DNA of 64,000 bases from Evtepia gabavorous. GTDB taxonomy: Bacteria > Bacillota > Clostridia > Oscillospirales > Oscillospiraceae. Under the pieces are notes generated by a model. That model searched no databases and was not told where the DNA came from. It worked only from the letters and a program-made list of their open reading frames with translations. The stretch is from contig NZ_QQRQ01000010.1 in assembly GCF_003425665.1 (NCBI RefSeq), forward strand, positions 1 through 64,000, written 5' to 3'. This document shows, piece by piece, positions 17,394-24,910 of the stretch. Position numbers and translations under genes: made by a program. Every line of letters starts with the position of its first letter. The first letter of the stretch is position 1.

Positions 17394-17870
17394 ATGTGGA
17401 ACACCACCTTGTGTTACATCGAGCGGGAAGGGCAGTATCTGATGCTCCACCGGGTGAAGAAAGAAAACGATGTCAACCAGGACAAATGGGTGGGCATCGG
17501 AGGAAAATTTGAGGACAAGGAGAGCCCCGAGGAGTGCCTGGTTCGGGAGGTCCGGGAGGAGACCGGCCTGACCCTCACCGACTATGCCTATCGGGGGCTG
17601 GTGACCTTTGTCTCGGACCGGTGGGAGACCGAATACATGCACCTGTTCACCGGGCACACCCAGCAGGACCCCTGTGTGGTCTGTGATGAGGGGGACCTGG
17701 AGTGGGTGGATCAGGACAAGGTGAAGGACCTGCCCATCTGGACAGGAGACAAAATCTTTCTGGACTTGCTGGCCCGGGAGGTTCCCTTCTTCTACCTCAA
17801 ACTCTCCTATGAGGGGGATACTCTGGTCCAGGCGGTGCTGAACGGCAAGGAGCTTTCCACTGAAATCTAA
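17394..17870 (+). CDS. Nudix hydrolase (8-oxo-dGTP diphosphatase-like)
   Basis: 158 residues with the complete Nudix box G-x5-E-x7-REVREETGL in GGKFEDKESPEECLVREVREETGL (about residues 38-61; quoted in parts). The N-terminal RVKKENDVNQDKWVGIGGKFE resembles MutT/YtkD-type enzymes. Substrate is unproven: oxidised nucleotide or ADP-ribose. The start follows GAGGAGG by seven bases and the gene is in the same transcript as the ADP-ribosylglycohydrolase. Confidence 0.87.
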   Translation: MWNTTLCYIEREGQYLMLHRVKKENDVNQDKWVGIGGKFEDKESPEECLVREVREETGLTLTDYAYRGLVTFVSDRWETEYMHLFTGHTQQDPCVVCDEGDLEWVDQDKVKDLPIWTGDKIFLDLLAREVPFFYLKLSYEGDTLVQAVLNGKELSTEI

Positions 17871-17872
17871 AA

Positions 17873-17909
17873 CCAACGGCCTGCCGCATGTGTTGCGGCA
17901 GGCCGTTGG
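17873..17909. terminator. Hairpin between the convergent Nudix and DUF523 genes
   Basis: Sixteen-bp perfect stem CCAACGGCCTGCCGCA / TGCGGCAGGCCGTTGG. No T-tract on either side, but its position and stability suggest a shared transcript end. Confidence 0.7.
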
Positions 17910-18365
17910 TCAAATGCTGAAGAAAAAGGGACGGGACCCAATGAGTTCCTCAATTTGGGACTCTCCATAGACCGTGATGCCGTGTTTTTTCAGCATCTGG
18001 GCGGTCAGACCATCCCCTAGGGTCAGGGTTTTGGTGAAGGTACCGTCGTAGATCTGCCCGCTGCCGCAGGAGGGGCTGCGCTCCTTGAGCAGGGCGGCCC
18101 TGCAGTGGTAGAGGTCTGCCAGGCGGAGGACTTCGGCGGTTCCCCGGACGAAGGCCTCGGTGACATCGTCACCGTCCCGGGTGACTACCCGGTTCCCCTG
18201 GCGCTCCGCCGGGACCCGGGGGGTGGGGAGGCCGCCAAAGAGCTCGGCGCAGACGGGGATGCAGGTGTGCTGCTTCAGCAGCTGCTCCAGCTGCGGAAGC
18301 TGGTTGCTCTGCCCGTCGTACCGGCAGCCCACCCCCAAAAGGCAGGCGCTGACCAGAAGTCTCAT
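17910..18365 (-). CDS. DUF523 family protein
   Basis: 151 residues with the DUF523 signature: SACLLGVGCRYDGQSN at the start, PVCAELFGGLPTPRVPAE, and ERSPSCGSGQIYDGTF, supplying conserved cysteines that may bind a metal or cluster. No reaction is established for the family. The start at 18365 matches the family N-terminus (MRLLVSACLLG), not the longer in-frame ATG at 18398. It lies 11 bases after the ArsC-like gene and is probably co-transcribed. Confidence 0.88.
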   Translation of the reverse strand: MRLLVSACLLGVGCRYDGQSNQLPQLEQLLKQHTCIPVCAELFGGLPTPRVPAERQGNRVVTRDGDDVTEAFVRGTAEVLRLADLYHCRAALLKERSPSCGSGQIYDGTFTKTLTLGDGLTAQMLKKHGITVYGESQIEELIGSRPFFFSI

Positions 18366-18376
18366 AGGACCGGCCC

Positions 18377-18730
18377 TCAGCCCAGGGCTTCGGCCCACTG
18401 GTCCTGCTGAAAGCCCACCAGGACCCGGCCATCGTCCAGCACCAGAATGGGGCGCTTGACCAGCATGCCATCGGAGGCCAGCAGGGCGTACTGCTCCGCC
18501 TGGGTCATGTCCGGCAGCTTTTTCGACAGGGACAGGGCGCGGTAGAGCTGGCCGCTGGTGTTGAAGAATTTTTTCAGGGGCAGGGCGCTGGCCTGGTGCC
18601 AGGTTTCCAGCTCCTGCAGGGTGGGGTTGTCCTCCTTGATGTCCCGCTGGGTGTAGGCGATGCCCTGTTCATCCAGCCATTTCTGGGCCTTTTTGCAGGT
18701 GGAACACCGGGAATAACAGAGAAACAGCAT
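18377..18730 (-). CDS. ArsC/Spx family protein (arsenate reductase-like)
   Basis: 117 residues of thioredoxin fold. The redox motif is C-x2-C in YSRCSTCKKAQKWL (about residues 6-19), and RPILVLDDGRVLVGFQ matches the ArsC/Spx C-terminal substrate loop. Genomic context gives no arsenic genes, so a general Spx/YffB-like thiol reductase role is as likely as arsenate reduction. The start follows AGGAGGATAAAACC. Confidence 0.85.
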   Translation of the reverse strand: MLFLCYSRCSTCKKAQKWLDEQGIAYTQRDIKEDNPTLQELETWHQASALPLKKFFNTSGQLYRALSLSKKLPDMTQAEQYALLASDGMLVKRPILVLDDGRVLVGFQQDQWAEALG

Positions 18731-18882
18731 GGTTTTATCCTCCTATGAACGTGAATGGTCTCTTCTGAGATTCTTGAGATTCTATCATATCGAAGTGCGG
18801 CCGGAATTGCAAGACCGGGCGGACGGGAAGGGGCCGCCCCATAGGAGGTCGTCACAGAGCAAACGAAAGGAGAGCGCGTGCA

Positions 18883-19500
18883 ATGCAGGTAGAACAGTAT
18901 GTCATGGCCTATGAGGTGGAACAGGACCGGCTCCGTGCCCTGCTGCCGGCGGGATTTGTCTCCCTGCGGCCTGTGCTGCGGATCAACGGTGAAATCCGGC
19001 GGGGACCGGAAGAGACAGCCTATCTGGAGCTGAATACCCCTGTGGAGGGGCATGGGAAACGGGGCTGGCTGAATGTGGGGCACTGGGACAGCCGGACGGC
19101 GGAGCTGTCCTATGCCCGAGAGGGAAAAACCGTCACCTTCGCCGCCCCCTTTCTCACTATCTCCTTTGCGGCGGTTGGGGTGGAGGGCGGGTGCCCTGCG
19201 GAACGGGACAACGAGGGGTGCTTCTTTCTGGGGGAGACCCTGTCTTTTCGGCCCAGCCAGCCTGGAAACAGCCACAAGGAATTTTGTGACTGTGTCTTTG
19301 CTTGGCAGTTTTCTCCGGGGGACGCCCAGGGCGCCAGCCAGGGGAAAACCCTACCCGCCTTTGCAACAGCTCCCCGGAAGACGTATGAAAAGCGCGCCCT
19401 CTCCCCGGAAAACGCGGCGGCCATTCCCTGCCGGCAGGTGCTGGGGTCCTATGTGGTTCGGTGGGAGCGGGGGGAGGACCCGTCGGAGCAGGGGTCCTGA
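18883..19500 (+). CDS. Acetoacetate-decarboxylase-like fold protein, unknown function
   Basis: 205 residues. The opening (EQYVMAYEVEQDRLRALLPAGFVSLRPVLRINGEI, in parts) resembles the N-terminal half of acetoacetate-decarboxylase-like/DUF2071 proteins, in which ligand-binding barrels start with this pattern. I cannot identify the catalytic lysine with confidence, so no reaction is claimed. The start follows AAAGGAGAGCGCGTGCA. Its 3' end overlaps the convergent MerR gene by 52 bases. Confidence 0.65.
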   Translation: MQVEQYVMAYEVEQDRLRALLPAGFVSLRPVLRINGEIRRGPEETAYLELNTPVEGHGKRGWLNVGHWDSRTAELSYAREGKTVTFAAPFLTISFAAVGVEGGCPAERDNEGCFFLGETLSFRPSQPGNSHKEFCDCVFAWQFSPGDAQGASQGKTLPAFATAPRKTYEKRALSPENAAAIPCRQVLGSYVVRWERGEDPSEQGS

Positions 19501-20306
19501 ACGGGGATCTCGATTTGGGTGATATAGTCCTCGTCCTGCTGGATCACCAGCTCATTGACGCCCTTTTCATAGGCGAAACCGGTCAGGGTCAGCTCGTGGT
19601 CCCGGGCATAGGCCAGAATGGCCTCGTACTTGGCGGGAAGTCCCTGCCAGGGTCCCTGGTAATAGGCCAGAAGATACCGCCCTTTGGGACGCCGGTGCAG
19701 CCCCGTCCGGCGGGTGGGGGCGGGGACCTCCAGGAAGAGGTGGGTGTAGTCGGTGAACCGCCCCTGCCGCAGGTGCTCCACGGGGAGCATGGCGCCATAA
19801 ACCCCTTCGTGAAGGTGGCCCAGCTGATGGGCCTTGGCCTGGTCGATGACCGCGGCAATCTCCCGGTCCGTGGGGGTGTCCCCGGGCAGGGGCACTGTGG
19901 CCAGGTAGCAGGTCTCCCGGCGGACCAGGGAGATTTGTGTCAGGGGCAGGGTTTCCAGCCGGGCCAGGGAGGCCTGCTGCCGGACCAGGGCGTGGCGGAT
20001 TTCCTCCAGGCGGCGGATCTGCCCCTCCACTCCGGCAATTTTTTCCGTGAGCAGGCGCCGCAGCTCCCCGGCGGAACGGTGGGACAGAAAGGTTTTGATC
20101 TCCGGGATGGAGACCTCCAGAGCCCGCAGCATCAGGATGGTTTCCAGCCGGGCGCTCTGGCGGTAGCTGTAATATCGGTAGCCGTTCTCCCCCACAAAGG
20201 CGGGGGAGAGCAGTCCCACCTGGTCGTACCACATCAGTGTTTTTTTGTGGATGCCGTGGATGGCGGCAAACTGTCCGATGGTGAATGTTGTCTCTTGTGG
20301 TATCAA
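19449..20306 (-). CDS. MerR family regulator with GyrI-like effector domain (BmrR-type)
   Basis: 285 residues. N-terminal MerR winged helix: FTIGQFAAIHGIHKKTLMWYDQVGLLSP and GYRYYSYRQSARLETILMLRALE (in parts), a dimerisation coiled coil at about 90-125, then a GyrI-like ligand domain (CYLATVPLPGDTPTD; YLLAYYQGPWQGLPAKYEAILAYA). Such proteins bind diverse organic ligands and activate efflux or modifying genes. TTG start at 20306 follows AAGAGGAG by eight bases. The divergent GNAT gene has a 19-base-spaced promoter, the hallmark of a MerR-activated promoter. Confidence 0.87.
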   Translation of the reverse strand: MIPQETTFTIGQFAAIHGIHKKTLMWYDQVGLLSPAFVGENGYRYYSYRQSARLETILMLRALEVSIPEIKTFLSHRSAGELRRLLTEKIAGVEGQIRRLEEIRHALVRQQASLARLETLPLTQISLVRRETCYLATVPLPGDTPTDREIAAVIDQAKAHQLGHLHEGVYGAMLPVEHLRQGRFTDYTHLFLEVPAPTRRTGLHRRPKGRYLLAYYQGPWQGLPAKYEAILAYARDHELTLTGFAYEKGVNELVIQQDEDYITQIEIPVQDPCSDGSSPRSHRTT

Positions 20307-20320
20307 TGTAAAAACTCCTC

Positions 20321-20351
20321 TTGACTGTCCAGTTACAGTACGGTTTATTGT
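20321..20351 (+). promoter_or_regulatory. Putative MerR-activated promoter of the GNAT gene
   Basis: TTGACT (20321-20326), a 19-base spacer, TATTGT (20346-20351). Dyads ACTGT-N6-ACAGT (20324-20339) and CAGTAC-N8-GTACTG (20336-20355) cover the spacer and -10. Nineteen-base spacers with internal dyads are typical of MerR-family activation. Confidence 0.6.
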
Positions 20352-20375
20352 ACTGGATACAGCGGGGAAAGGCAA
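20347..20375 (-). promoter_or_regulatory. Promoter of the MerR gene
   Basis: On the minus strand: TTGCCT (20370-20375), 17-base spacer, TACAAT (20347-20352). It overlaps the dyads of the divergent promoter, so autoregulation is likely. Confidence 0.6.
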
Positions 20376-20428
20376 GGGGAACCGTCGCCTCCCCGGCTGA
20401 ATTGCACAACAAGGAGAGGCAAGAAGCA

Positions 20429-21061
20429 ATGGAGTACCAAATAGACATCCGCCCGTTCCAGCCGGAGGACCAGGAGGCCTTGGCCGGGGTGATCCGCCGG
20501 ACCTGGCAGTATGATCGTTTCTGTGGGCCGAAGACGGCCCAGCGGCTGGGACGGGTCTACCTGCGCCAGTGCCTAACGCAACAGACCTTCACCCGGGTGG
20601 CGGTGGTGGACGGTGTGCCTGTGGGGATCATCATGGGGAAGAACGAGAGGACCCACCGCTGCCCCTGGTCCCTGCGCTGGCGGGCGGCCCGGGCAGTCCT
20701 GGCGCTGCTGGCGACCCGGGAGGGGCGGAAGGTGGCCCGGCTCTTTTCCGGGGTGGAAAGGATCAACCAGGCGCTGCTGTCCCGGTGCCCCCAATCCTAC
20801 CCCGGCCAGGTGGCGTTTTTCGCCGTGGACCAGCCCCGCCGGGGCATGGGACTGGGCAAACGTCTGTTTCAGGCGGTGATGGACAACATGCGGCAGGAGG
20901 GCATCGGGACCGTTTTCCTGTTCACAGATACCAGCTGCAACTATGGCTTTTATGAACACCAGGGGATGGTCCGCCGGGCCGAGCAGACCCAGCGTATCTG
21001 GCTGGGACAGGAATCTGGAGAGATGACCTTTTTCGTCTATGACTACACCCTGGCCGGCTGA
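20429..21061 (+). CDS. GNAT family N-acetyltransferase
   Basis: 210 residues. The acetyl-CoA-binding motif is visible in VDQPRRGMGLGKRLFQAVMDNM (about residues 132-153, in parts), followed by FLFTDTSCNYGFYEHQGM. The N-terminal half (IRPFQPEDQEALAGVIRRTW) is normal for GNAT. The acyl acceptor is unknown; divergence from a drug-type MerR regulator suggests modification of a small molecule, but that is inference. The start follows AAGGAG at a somewhat long 12-base spacing. Confidence 0.82.
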   Translation: MEYQIDIRPFQPEDQEALAGVIRRTWQYDRFCGPKTAQRLGRVYLRQCLTQQTFTRVAVVDGVPVGIIMGKNERTHRCPWSLRWRAARAVLALLATREGRKVARLFSGVERINQALLSRCPQSYPGQVAFFAVDQPRRGMGLGKRLFQAVMDNMRQEGIGTVFLFTDTSCNYGFYEHQGMVRRAEQTQRIWLGQESGEMTFFVYDYTLAG

Positions 21062-21070
21062 GACCGGGGG

Positions 21071-21099
21071 TTGCGGCGGGGCCGGGACTGTGGTATGAT
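21071..21099 (+). promoter_or_regulatory. Promoter of the RNHCP transcript
   Basis: TTGCGG (21071-21076), 17-base spacer, TATGAT (21094-21099). The leader is about 150 bases long. Confidence 0.6.
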
Positions 21100-21141
21100 A
21101 AAAAAGCCGGGAGAACCGGCGTGAGAACAGAAGAAAGGACG

Positions 21142-21165
21142 ATGTTTTTTGAGAAACTGGTGTGA
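21142..21165 (+). CDS. Leader peptide ORF (MFFEKLV) upstream of the RNHCP gene
   Basis: Seven-codon ORF with its own ribosome site (AAAGGACG) in the leader of the RNHCP gene. It is followed by a stem-loop (GGGAGG-TTGG 21187-21196 pairing with CCAA-g-CCTCCC at about 21213-21223). This suggests translation-coupled or attenuation control. The short length makes the call tentative. Confidence 0.4.
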   Translation: MFFEKLV

Positions 21166-21256
21166 TTCGGTGCTTGTGGCCTGACCGGGAGGTTGGTGCC
21201 AGACCATCATCGCCAAGCCTCCCCAGATAAAGAAAGTATGGAGGAGGACCTTCCCA

Positions 21257-21700
21257 ATGAATCGGGAAAACAAACGAAAAACCTTTGAAAAGGGTTACTA
21301 TAAAACCCATCGCTGCAACGATACCTTTTCCTGCCGGGTCTGCGACCGGCTGGTCTTTCCCACCCCCACGGGGGGCGACCACCGCAACCACTGCCCCAAC
21401 TGCCTGAGCAGCCTCCACGTGGACCAGGAGCCGGGAGACCGCGCCGCGGATTGCGGCGGCATCATGGACCCCATCGGGGTGTGGGTGCGGAAAAAAGAGG
21501 AGTGGGCGGTGATTCACCGGTGCCGCCGGTGCGGCAAGCTCAGCTCCAACCGGGTGGCGGGGGATGACAACCCCATGAAGCTGATGTCCATTGCCCTCAA
21601 ACCCCTCTCTCTGCCTCCCTTTCCCCTGGAGCGGATCGAGCAGCTCACAGACGCCATGGGCGGCAGCGGCAGCCTGGGGATAGGCGGCAGGACCCCTTAA
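21257..21700 (+). CDS. RNHCP domain protein
   Basis: 147 residues; the domain is named after its conserved motif, seen here as GDHRNHCPNCLSSLHVD (about residues 39-55), with further zinc-type pairs FSCRVC and HRCRRCGKLSSNR. Four Cys pairs suggest a zinc-ribbon, possibly nucleic-acid-binding protein; no function is established. The start follows GGAGGAGGACCTTCCC. It has a long leader with a small ORF and a terminator directly after. Confidence 0.85.
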   Translation: MNRENKRKTFEKGYYKTHRCNDTFSCRVCDRLVFPTPTGGDHRNHCPNCLSSLHVDQEPGDRAADCGGIMDPIGVWVRKKEEWAVIHRCRRCGKLSSNRVAGDDNPMKLMSIALKPLSLPPFPLERIEQLTDAMGGSGSLGIGGRTP

Positions 21701-21709
21701 AGCGTGATA

Positions 21710-21744
21710 CAGAGGACGTTCCCCCGGGAGCGTCCTCTGTTTTT
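21710..21744 (+). terminator. Terminator after the RNHCP gene
   Basis: Stem CAGAGGACG / CGTCCTCTG, 12-base loop, five T residues. Confidence 0.9.
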
Positions 21745-21766
21745 CTGGAAGAAGGAGGGTTGACCG

Positions 21767-21795
21767 TTGAAAAATGACGCGGTCCATGGTACAAT
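21767..21795 (+). promoter_or_regulatory. Promoter of the secreted stalk-domain protein
   Basis: TTGAAA (21767-21772), 17-base spacer, TACAAT (21790-21795). Confidence 0.7.
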
Positions 21796-21849
21796 AAACT
21801 CCTACCAAGCAAGACAGAACCCAGATTCCGTCCTGAAAGGAGGGAGCGT

Positions 21850-23061
21850 ATGAAACGAATCAAGACCATTGTGTCCTTTCTCTGCGCCGCGGCGCTGGCA
21901 CTGACCCTGCTGGTGATGCCCTCTTCGGCCTCTGGAGGACTGTTTTTCCTGTCCCTCAACGACACGCTGCCCGCCCAGTCTGTGCAGATGACCCCGGTCC
22001 AGTACAGCGGCTGGGTGTACGTGCCGGTGAATGTCTTCAACAGCCAGAGCACCGGGGTCAATTTCGGTCTATACTATGGGCTGACGGAGAACAACACCAA
22101 GCTCGTTCTCTATAACCTCTCCGGGAAGACCATGACCTTTGATCTTCAGAATGGGACCGCCACGGCGGTGGGGGGAGAGGCCCCTGTCCCAGGGAAGGTT
22201 CTGCGGCAGAACGGGGTGTACTACGTCCCCGCCTATGCGGTCTGCCGGTATTTTGGCCTGAGTTATTCCTTTTACAGCACCGACTACGGTCCGCTGCTGC
22301 GGCTGAAGGACGGAAACGCCATGCTCAGCGATTCCCTGTTCCTCAGTTCCGCGGCCTCGATTATGCGAAGCCGGATCAACAGCTATTACCAGAGCCAAAG
22401 CCCCAATGGCGGCGGGGACGGGGGCGGCAACAGCACCATTGTTATCCCCAATGATCCCGATTCCGGCACCCCCAGCCAGCCCAATCAGCCGGGGAACCCG
22501 GATACTCCGGTGGCCCCGGACATTCCGGCGGATGCGGAGCCGGCCCCCACATTCTCCCTGTATGTAGGGGTCCAGGCCTCGGCGGACCGGGAGATTACCG
22601 CGACCCTGAATGCCATGAGCACGGTGGGAGTCCGCGGCGTGGTGTTCTTCCCGGCGGAAGAGGTGAACCAGTGTGCCGACCAGATTCGGCAGGCAGCCGG
22701 ACGGGGGCATAAGGTGGGCCTGATTCCCACGGGGAACACCCCGGCGCAGCGCCTGGAGAGCGTGGAGGCCGGCAGCCGGCAGCTGGCGGGCATCCTGCGC
22801 CAGGAGACATGGTTTGTTCTGAGCAAGGAATCCACCCTGGCGGAGGCAGGCTATCTCTGCTGGACCCCCAGCCTGACCTTCTCCTCCGTCACCGACCCGA
22901 CCCGGACCTATGAGACCCTGGTGCGGGCGGGAGAACAGCAGGGGTCGGCCCTCCGGGTCTTGGTCCACAGCCAGTCCGCAGGCGGGGCCCTGGCCGGCGT
23001 GCTGGGCCAGCTGGCCCAGGATGGAGACACCTTCCTACCGGCCCGGGAAACCAGCTATTGA
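21850..23061 (+). CDS. Secreted protein: copper-amine-oxidase-N-like stalk domain plus degenerate polysaccharide-deacetylase-like domain
   Basis: 403 residues with a Sec signal peptide (MKRIKTIVSFLCAAALALTL...SSAS, cut near residue 27). Residues about 30-165 resemble the stalk domain (WVYVPVNVFNS; NGVYYVPAYAVCRYFGLSYSF). A Gly/Pro/Asn linker (about 180-235) leads to a C-terminal barrel-like domain (SADREITATLNAMSTVGVRGVVFFPAEE; GRGHKVGLIPTG) like NodB-type deacetylases but without their catalytic Asp/His residues. Probably a cell-envelope binding or structural protein, not an enzyme. Confidence 0.7.
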   Translation: MKRIKTIVSFLCAAALALTLLVMPSSASGGLFFLSLNDTLPAQSVQMTPVQYSGWVYVPVNVFNSQSTGVNFGLYYGLTENNTKLVLYNLSGKTMTFDLQNGTATAVGGEAPVPGKVLRQNGVYYVPAYAVCRYFGLSYSFYSTDYGPLLRLKDGNAMLSDSLFLSSAASIMRSRINSYYQSQSPNGGGDGGGNSTIVIPNDPDSGTPSQPNQPGNPDTPVAPDIPADAEPAPTFSLYVGVQASADREITATLNAMSTVGVRGVVFFPAEEVNQCADQIRQAAGRGHKVGLIPTGNTPAQRLESVEAGSRQLAGILRQETWFVLSKESTLAEAGYLCWTPSLTFSSVTDPTRTYETLVRAGEQQGSALRVLVHSQSAGGALAGVLGQLAQDGDTFLPARETSY

Positions 23062-23084
23062 AAAAGGAACTGCCAGAATCCCTG

Positions 23085-23112
23085 ATCCCCCGGCATTTGC
23101 CGGGGGATTTTT
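23085..23112 (+). terminator. Terminator after the secreted protein gene
   Basis: Perfect stem ATCCCCCGGC / GCCGGGGGAT with a four-base loop and T-tract. Confidence 0.9.
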
Positions 23113-23208
23113 CATGGAAAACAGGGGAGAAATCCCCCCAGGCCCCCAGGCTGATTTTGGTGAAAACGACAAAAATGCACCGCAGAGCAAAAAAAACGCA
23201 GCAAGGGC

Positions 23209-23236
23209 TTGCAATCTGTCTCTGGTGTGGTATTAT
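23209..23236 (+). promoter_or_regulatory. Promoter of the amino-acid ABC transporter operon
   Basis: TTGCAA (23209-23214), 16-base spacer, TATTAT (23231-23236). Confidence 0.65.
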
Positions 23237-23317
23237 GTTAATACTTTATCACGATAGAGTGCTAAAAAATCGTGAGAAAAGAAGGAAGAAGTTTGATTGA
23301 GAATGGAGCGTTAGAAC

Positions 23318-24151
23318 ATGAAAAAAGCACTTGCAGTCTTGCTGGCAGCCGTGATGTGCTGCACCCTCCTGTCCGCCTGCGGGCAGCCCGAAACCACGGA
23401 CCCCACCGAGGGAACCGAAGGTACCCAAACAGAGACCAATGCCGCCGACCTGGTTTACGCGGTGGAGGCCGGCAGCGCCGGTGAAGCCATTGCCAAGGAG
23501 AAGGGCTGGCAGACCAACCCGGTGACCGCCCAGGCGGACACCCTGATGGAGGTCTCCGCCGGCACCTCCGACGCGGCCATCATCGACCTGCTCATGGCGG
23601 CGGCTATGACCGGGGAAGGCACCAGCTATCCCGATCTCACCTATGACAGCCAGGGTCTGACCACCGAGGAGTACGGCATCGGCTGCCGCAAGGGCTCTGA
23701 CCTGGCCCAGTACATCAACAATGTCCTGGCTGAGGCCTATGCCGACGGCACCATGAAGGAGATCGCTACCACTTATAAGCTCCAGGACGCCCTGGTGGAG
23801 CAGCCCGCCGCAGAGGAGTTCACCCCTGCCGCAGACGGGGATGTGGCCTATATCCAGGACAAGGGTACCCTGATTGTGGGCATCACCGAGTTTGAGCCCA
23901 TGGACTACAAGGATGAAAACGGCCAGTGGATCGGCTTTGACGCAGACATGGCCAAGGTCGTGGCGGAAAAGCTGGGCGTGGAGGTCCAGTTTGTGGTGAT
24001 CGACTGGGACAACAAGATCATGGAGCTGGACTCCAAGAATGTGGATGTGCTGTGGAACGGCATGACCCTCACCGATGAGGTGAAAAACTCCATGGAGTGC
24101 ACCAACCCCTATTTCAACAACGCCCAGGTGGTGGTCACCGCCGGGAAGTGA
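23318..24151 (+). CDS. Amino-acid ABC transporter substrate-binding lipoprotein, apparently circularly permuted
   Basis: 277 residues with a lipoprotein signal (lipobox LSAC, Cys21) and a Thr/Glu-rich linker. In canonical family-3 binding proteins, a segment like KGTLIVGITEFEPMDYKDENG starts the mature protein and one like AVEAGSAGEAIAKEKGW follows later. Here the order is reversed: the lobe-2 and C-terminal part comes first (about residues 45-160, ending TMKEIATTYKLQDALVEQ), then a short linker, then the normal N-terminal part (176-277), ending at NPYFNNAQVVVTAGK. All pieces are present once. It sits 5' of the permease and ATPase. The function as amino-acid receptor is likely; the exact ligand is unknown. 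Confidence 0.85.
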   Translation: MKKALAVLLAAVMCCTLLSACGQPETTDPTEGTEGTQTETNAADLVYAVEAGSAGEAIAKEKGWQTNPVTAQADTLMEVSAGTSDAAIIDLLMAAAMTGEGTSYPDLTYDSQGLTTEEYGIGCRKGSDLAQYINNVLAEAYADGTMKEIATTYKLQDALVEQPAAEEFTPAADGDVAYIQDKGTLIVGITEFEPMDYKDENGQWIGFDADMAKVVAEKLGVEVQFVVIDWDNKIMELDSKNVDVLWNGMTLTDEVKNSMECTNPYFNNAQVVVTAGK

Positions 24152-24182
24152 CGGGGGCTATCCCAGAGAAAGCAATCAACCG

Positions 24183-24214
24183 CAAAGGCAGAGAGCGGCC
24201 GCTCTCTGCCTTTG
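24183..24214. repeat. Perfect 32-base palindrome between binding protein and permease genes
   Basis: CAAAGGCAGAGAGCGG (24183-24198) is followed directly by its exact reverse complement (24199-24214). There is no T-tract. It lies between a binding-protein gene, usually needed in excess, and its permease gene, where such hairpins protect the upstream mRNA or cause partial termination. Confidence 0.8.
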
Positions 24215-24248
24215 CCTGGCCTATTGAACATCAGACGAGGAGTTCACC

Positions 24249-24899
24249 ATGTTTTGGAACGTAACCTTAACCCTGCTGAGCGGCTTGGGGACCACAATAC
24301 AAATCTTTTTCTTGACGCTGCTGTTTGCCCTGCCCTTGGGGCTGGTGATTGCCTTCGGCTCCATGAGCCGGCTGACCCCCCTGCGCTGGCTGTGCAACAC
24401 CTTGGTCTGGATTGTCCGGGGAACCCCCCTGATGCTCCAGCTCATCGGTTTCATGTACATCCCTGGGATTTTGGGCAACAACATTTGGGACGGAGAGGCC
24501 GGCCGGATGACAGCCACAGTGGTGGCCTTTTCCATCAACTACGCCTGCTACTTCTCTGTCATTTACCGGGGCGGAATCCAGGGGGTCCCGGCGGGCCAGC
24601 GGGAGGCCGCGGAGGTCCTGGGACTGACCAAGCAGCAGATCTTCTTTAAGGTCACCCTGCTCCAGATGATTAAGCGCATTGTGCCCCCCATGTCCAACGA
24701 GATCATCACCCTGGTCAAGGATACCTCCCTGGCCCGGATCATCTCCGTGTATGAGCTGACCTTCACCGGTTACTCCTTCATGAAAAGCAGCGGCCTGGTG
24801 TGGCCATTCTTCTATACCGGCGTGTTTTACCTCCTTTTTGTGGGCATCCTCACCATCCTTTTCAATCTCATCGAGCGGAAGCTCAGCTACTTCCGGTAA
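24249..24899 (+). CDS. Amino-acid ABC transporter permease (HisM/GlnP type)
   Basis: 216 residues with about five membrane helices. The family EAA loop is seen as GQREAAEVLGLTKQQIFFKVTLLQ (about residues 116-139, in parts); IVRGTPLMLQL near residue 58 is the conserved RGTP motif. It forms the membrane channel for the adjacent binding protein and ATPase. The start follows GAGGAGTTCACC. Confidence 0.93.
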   Translation: MFWNVTLTLLSGLGTTIQIFFLTLLFALPLGLVIAFGSMSRLTPLRWLCNTLVWIVRGTPLMLQLIGFMYIPGILGNNIWDGEAGRMTATVVAFSINYACYFSVIYRGGIQGVPAGQREAAEVLGLTKQQIFFKVTLLQMIKRIVPPMSNEIITLVKDTSLARIISVYELTFTGYSFMKSSGLVWPFFYTGVFYLLFVGILTILFNLIERKLSYFR

Positions 24900-24910
24900 G
24901 GAGGCACTCT

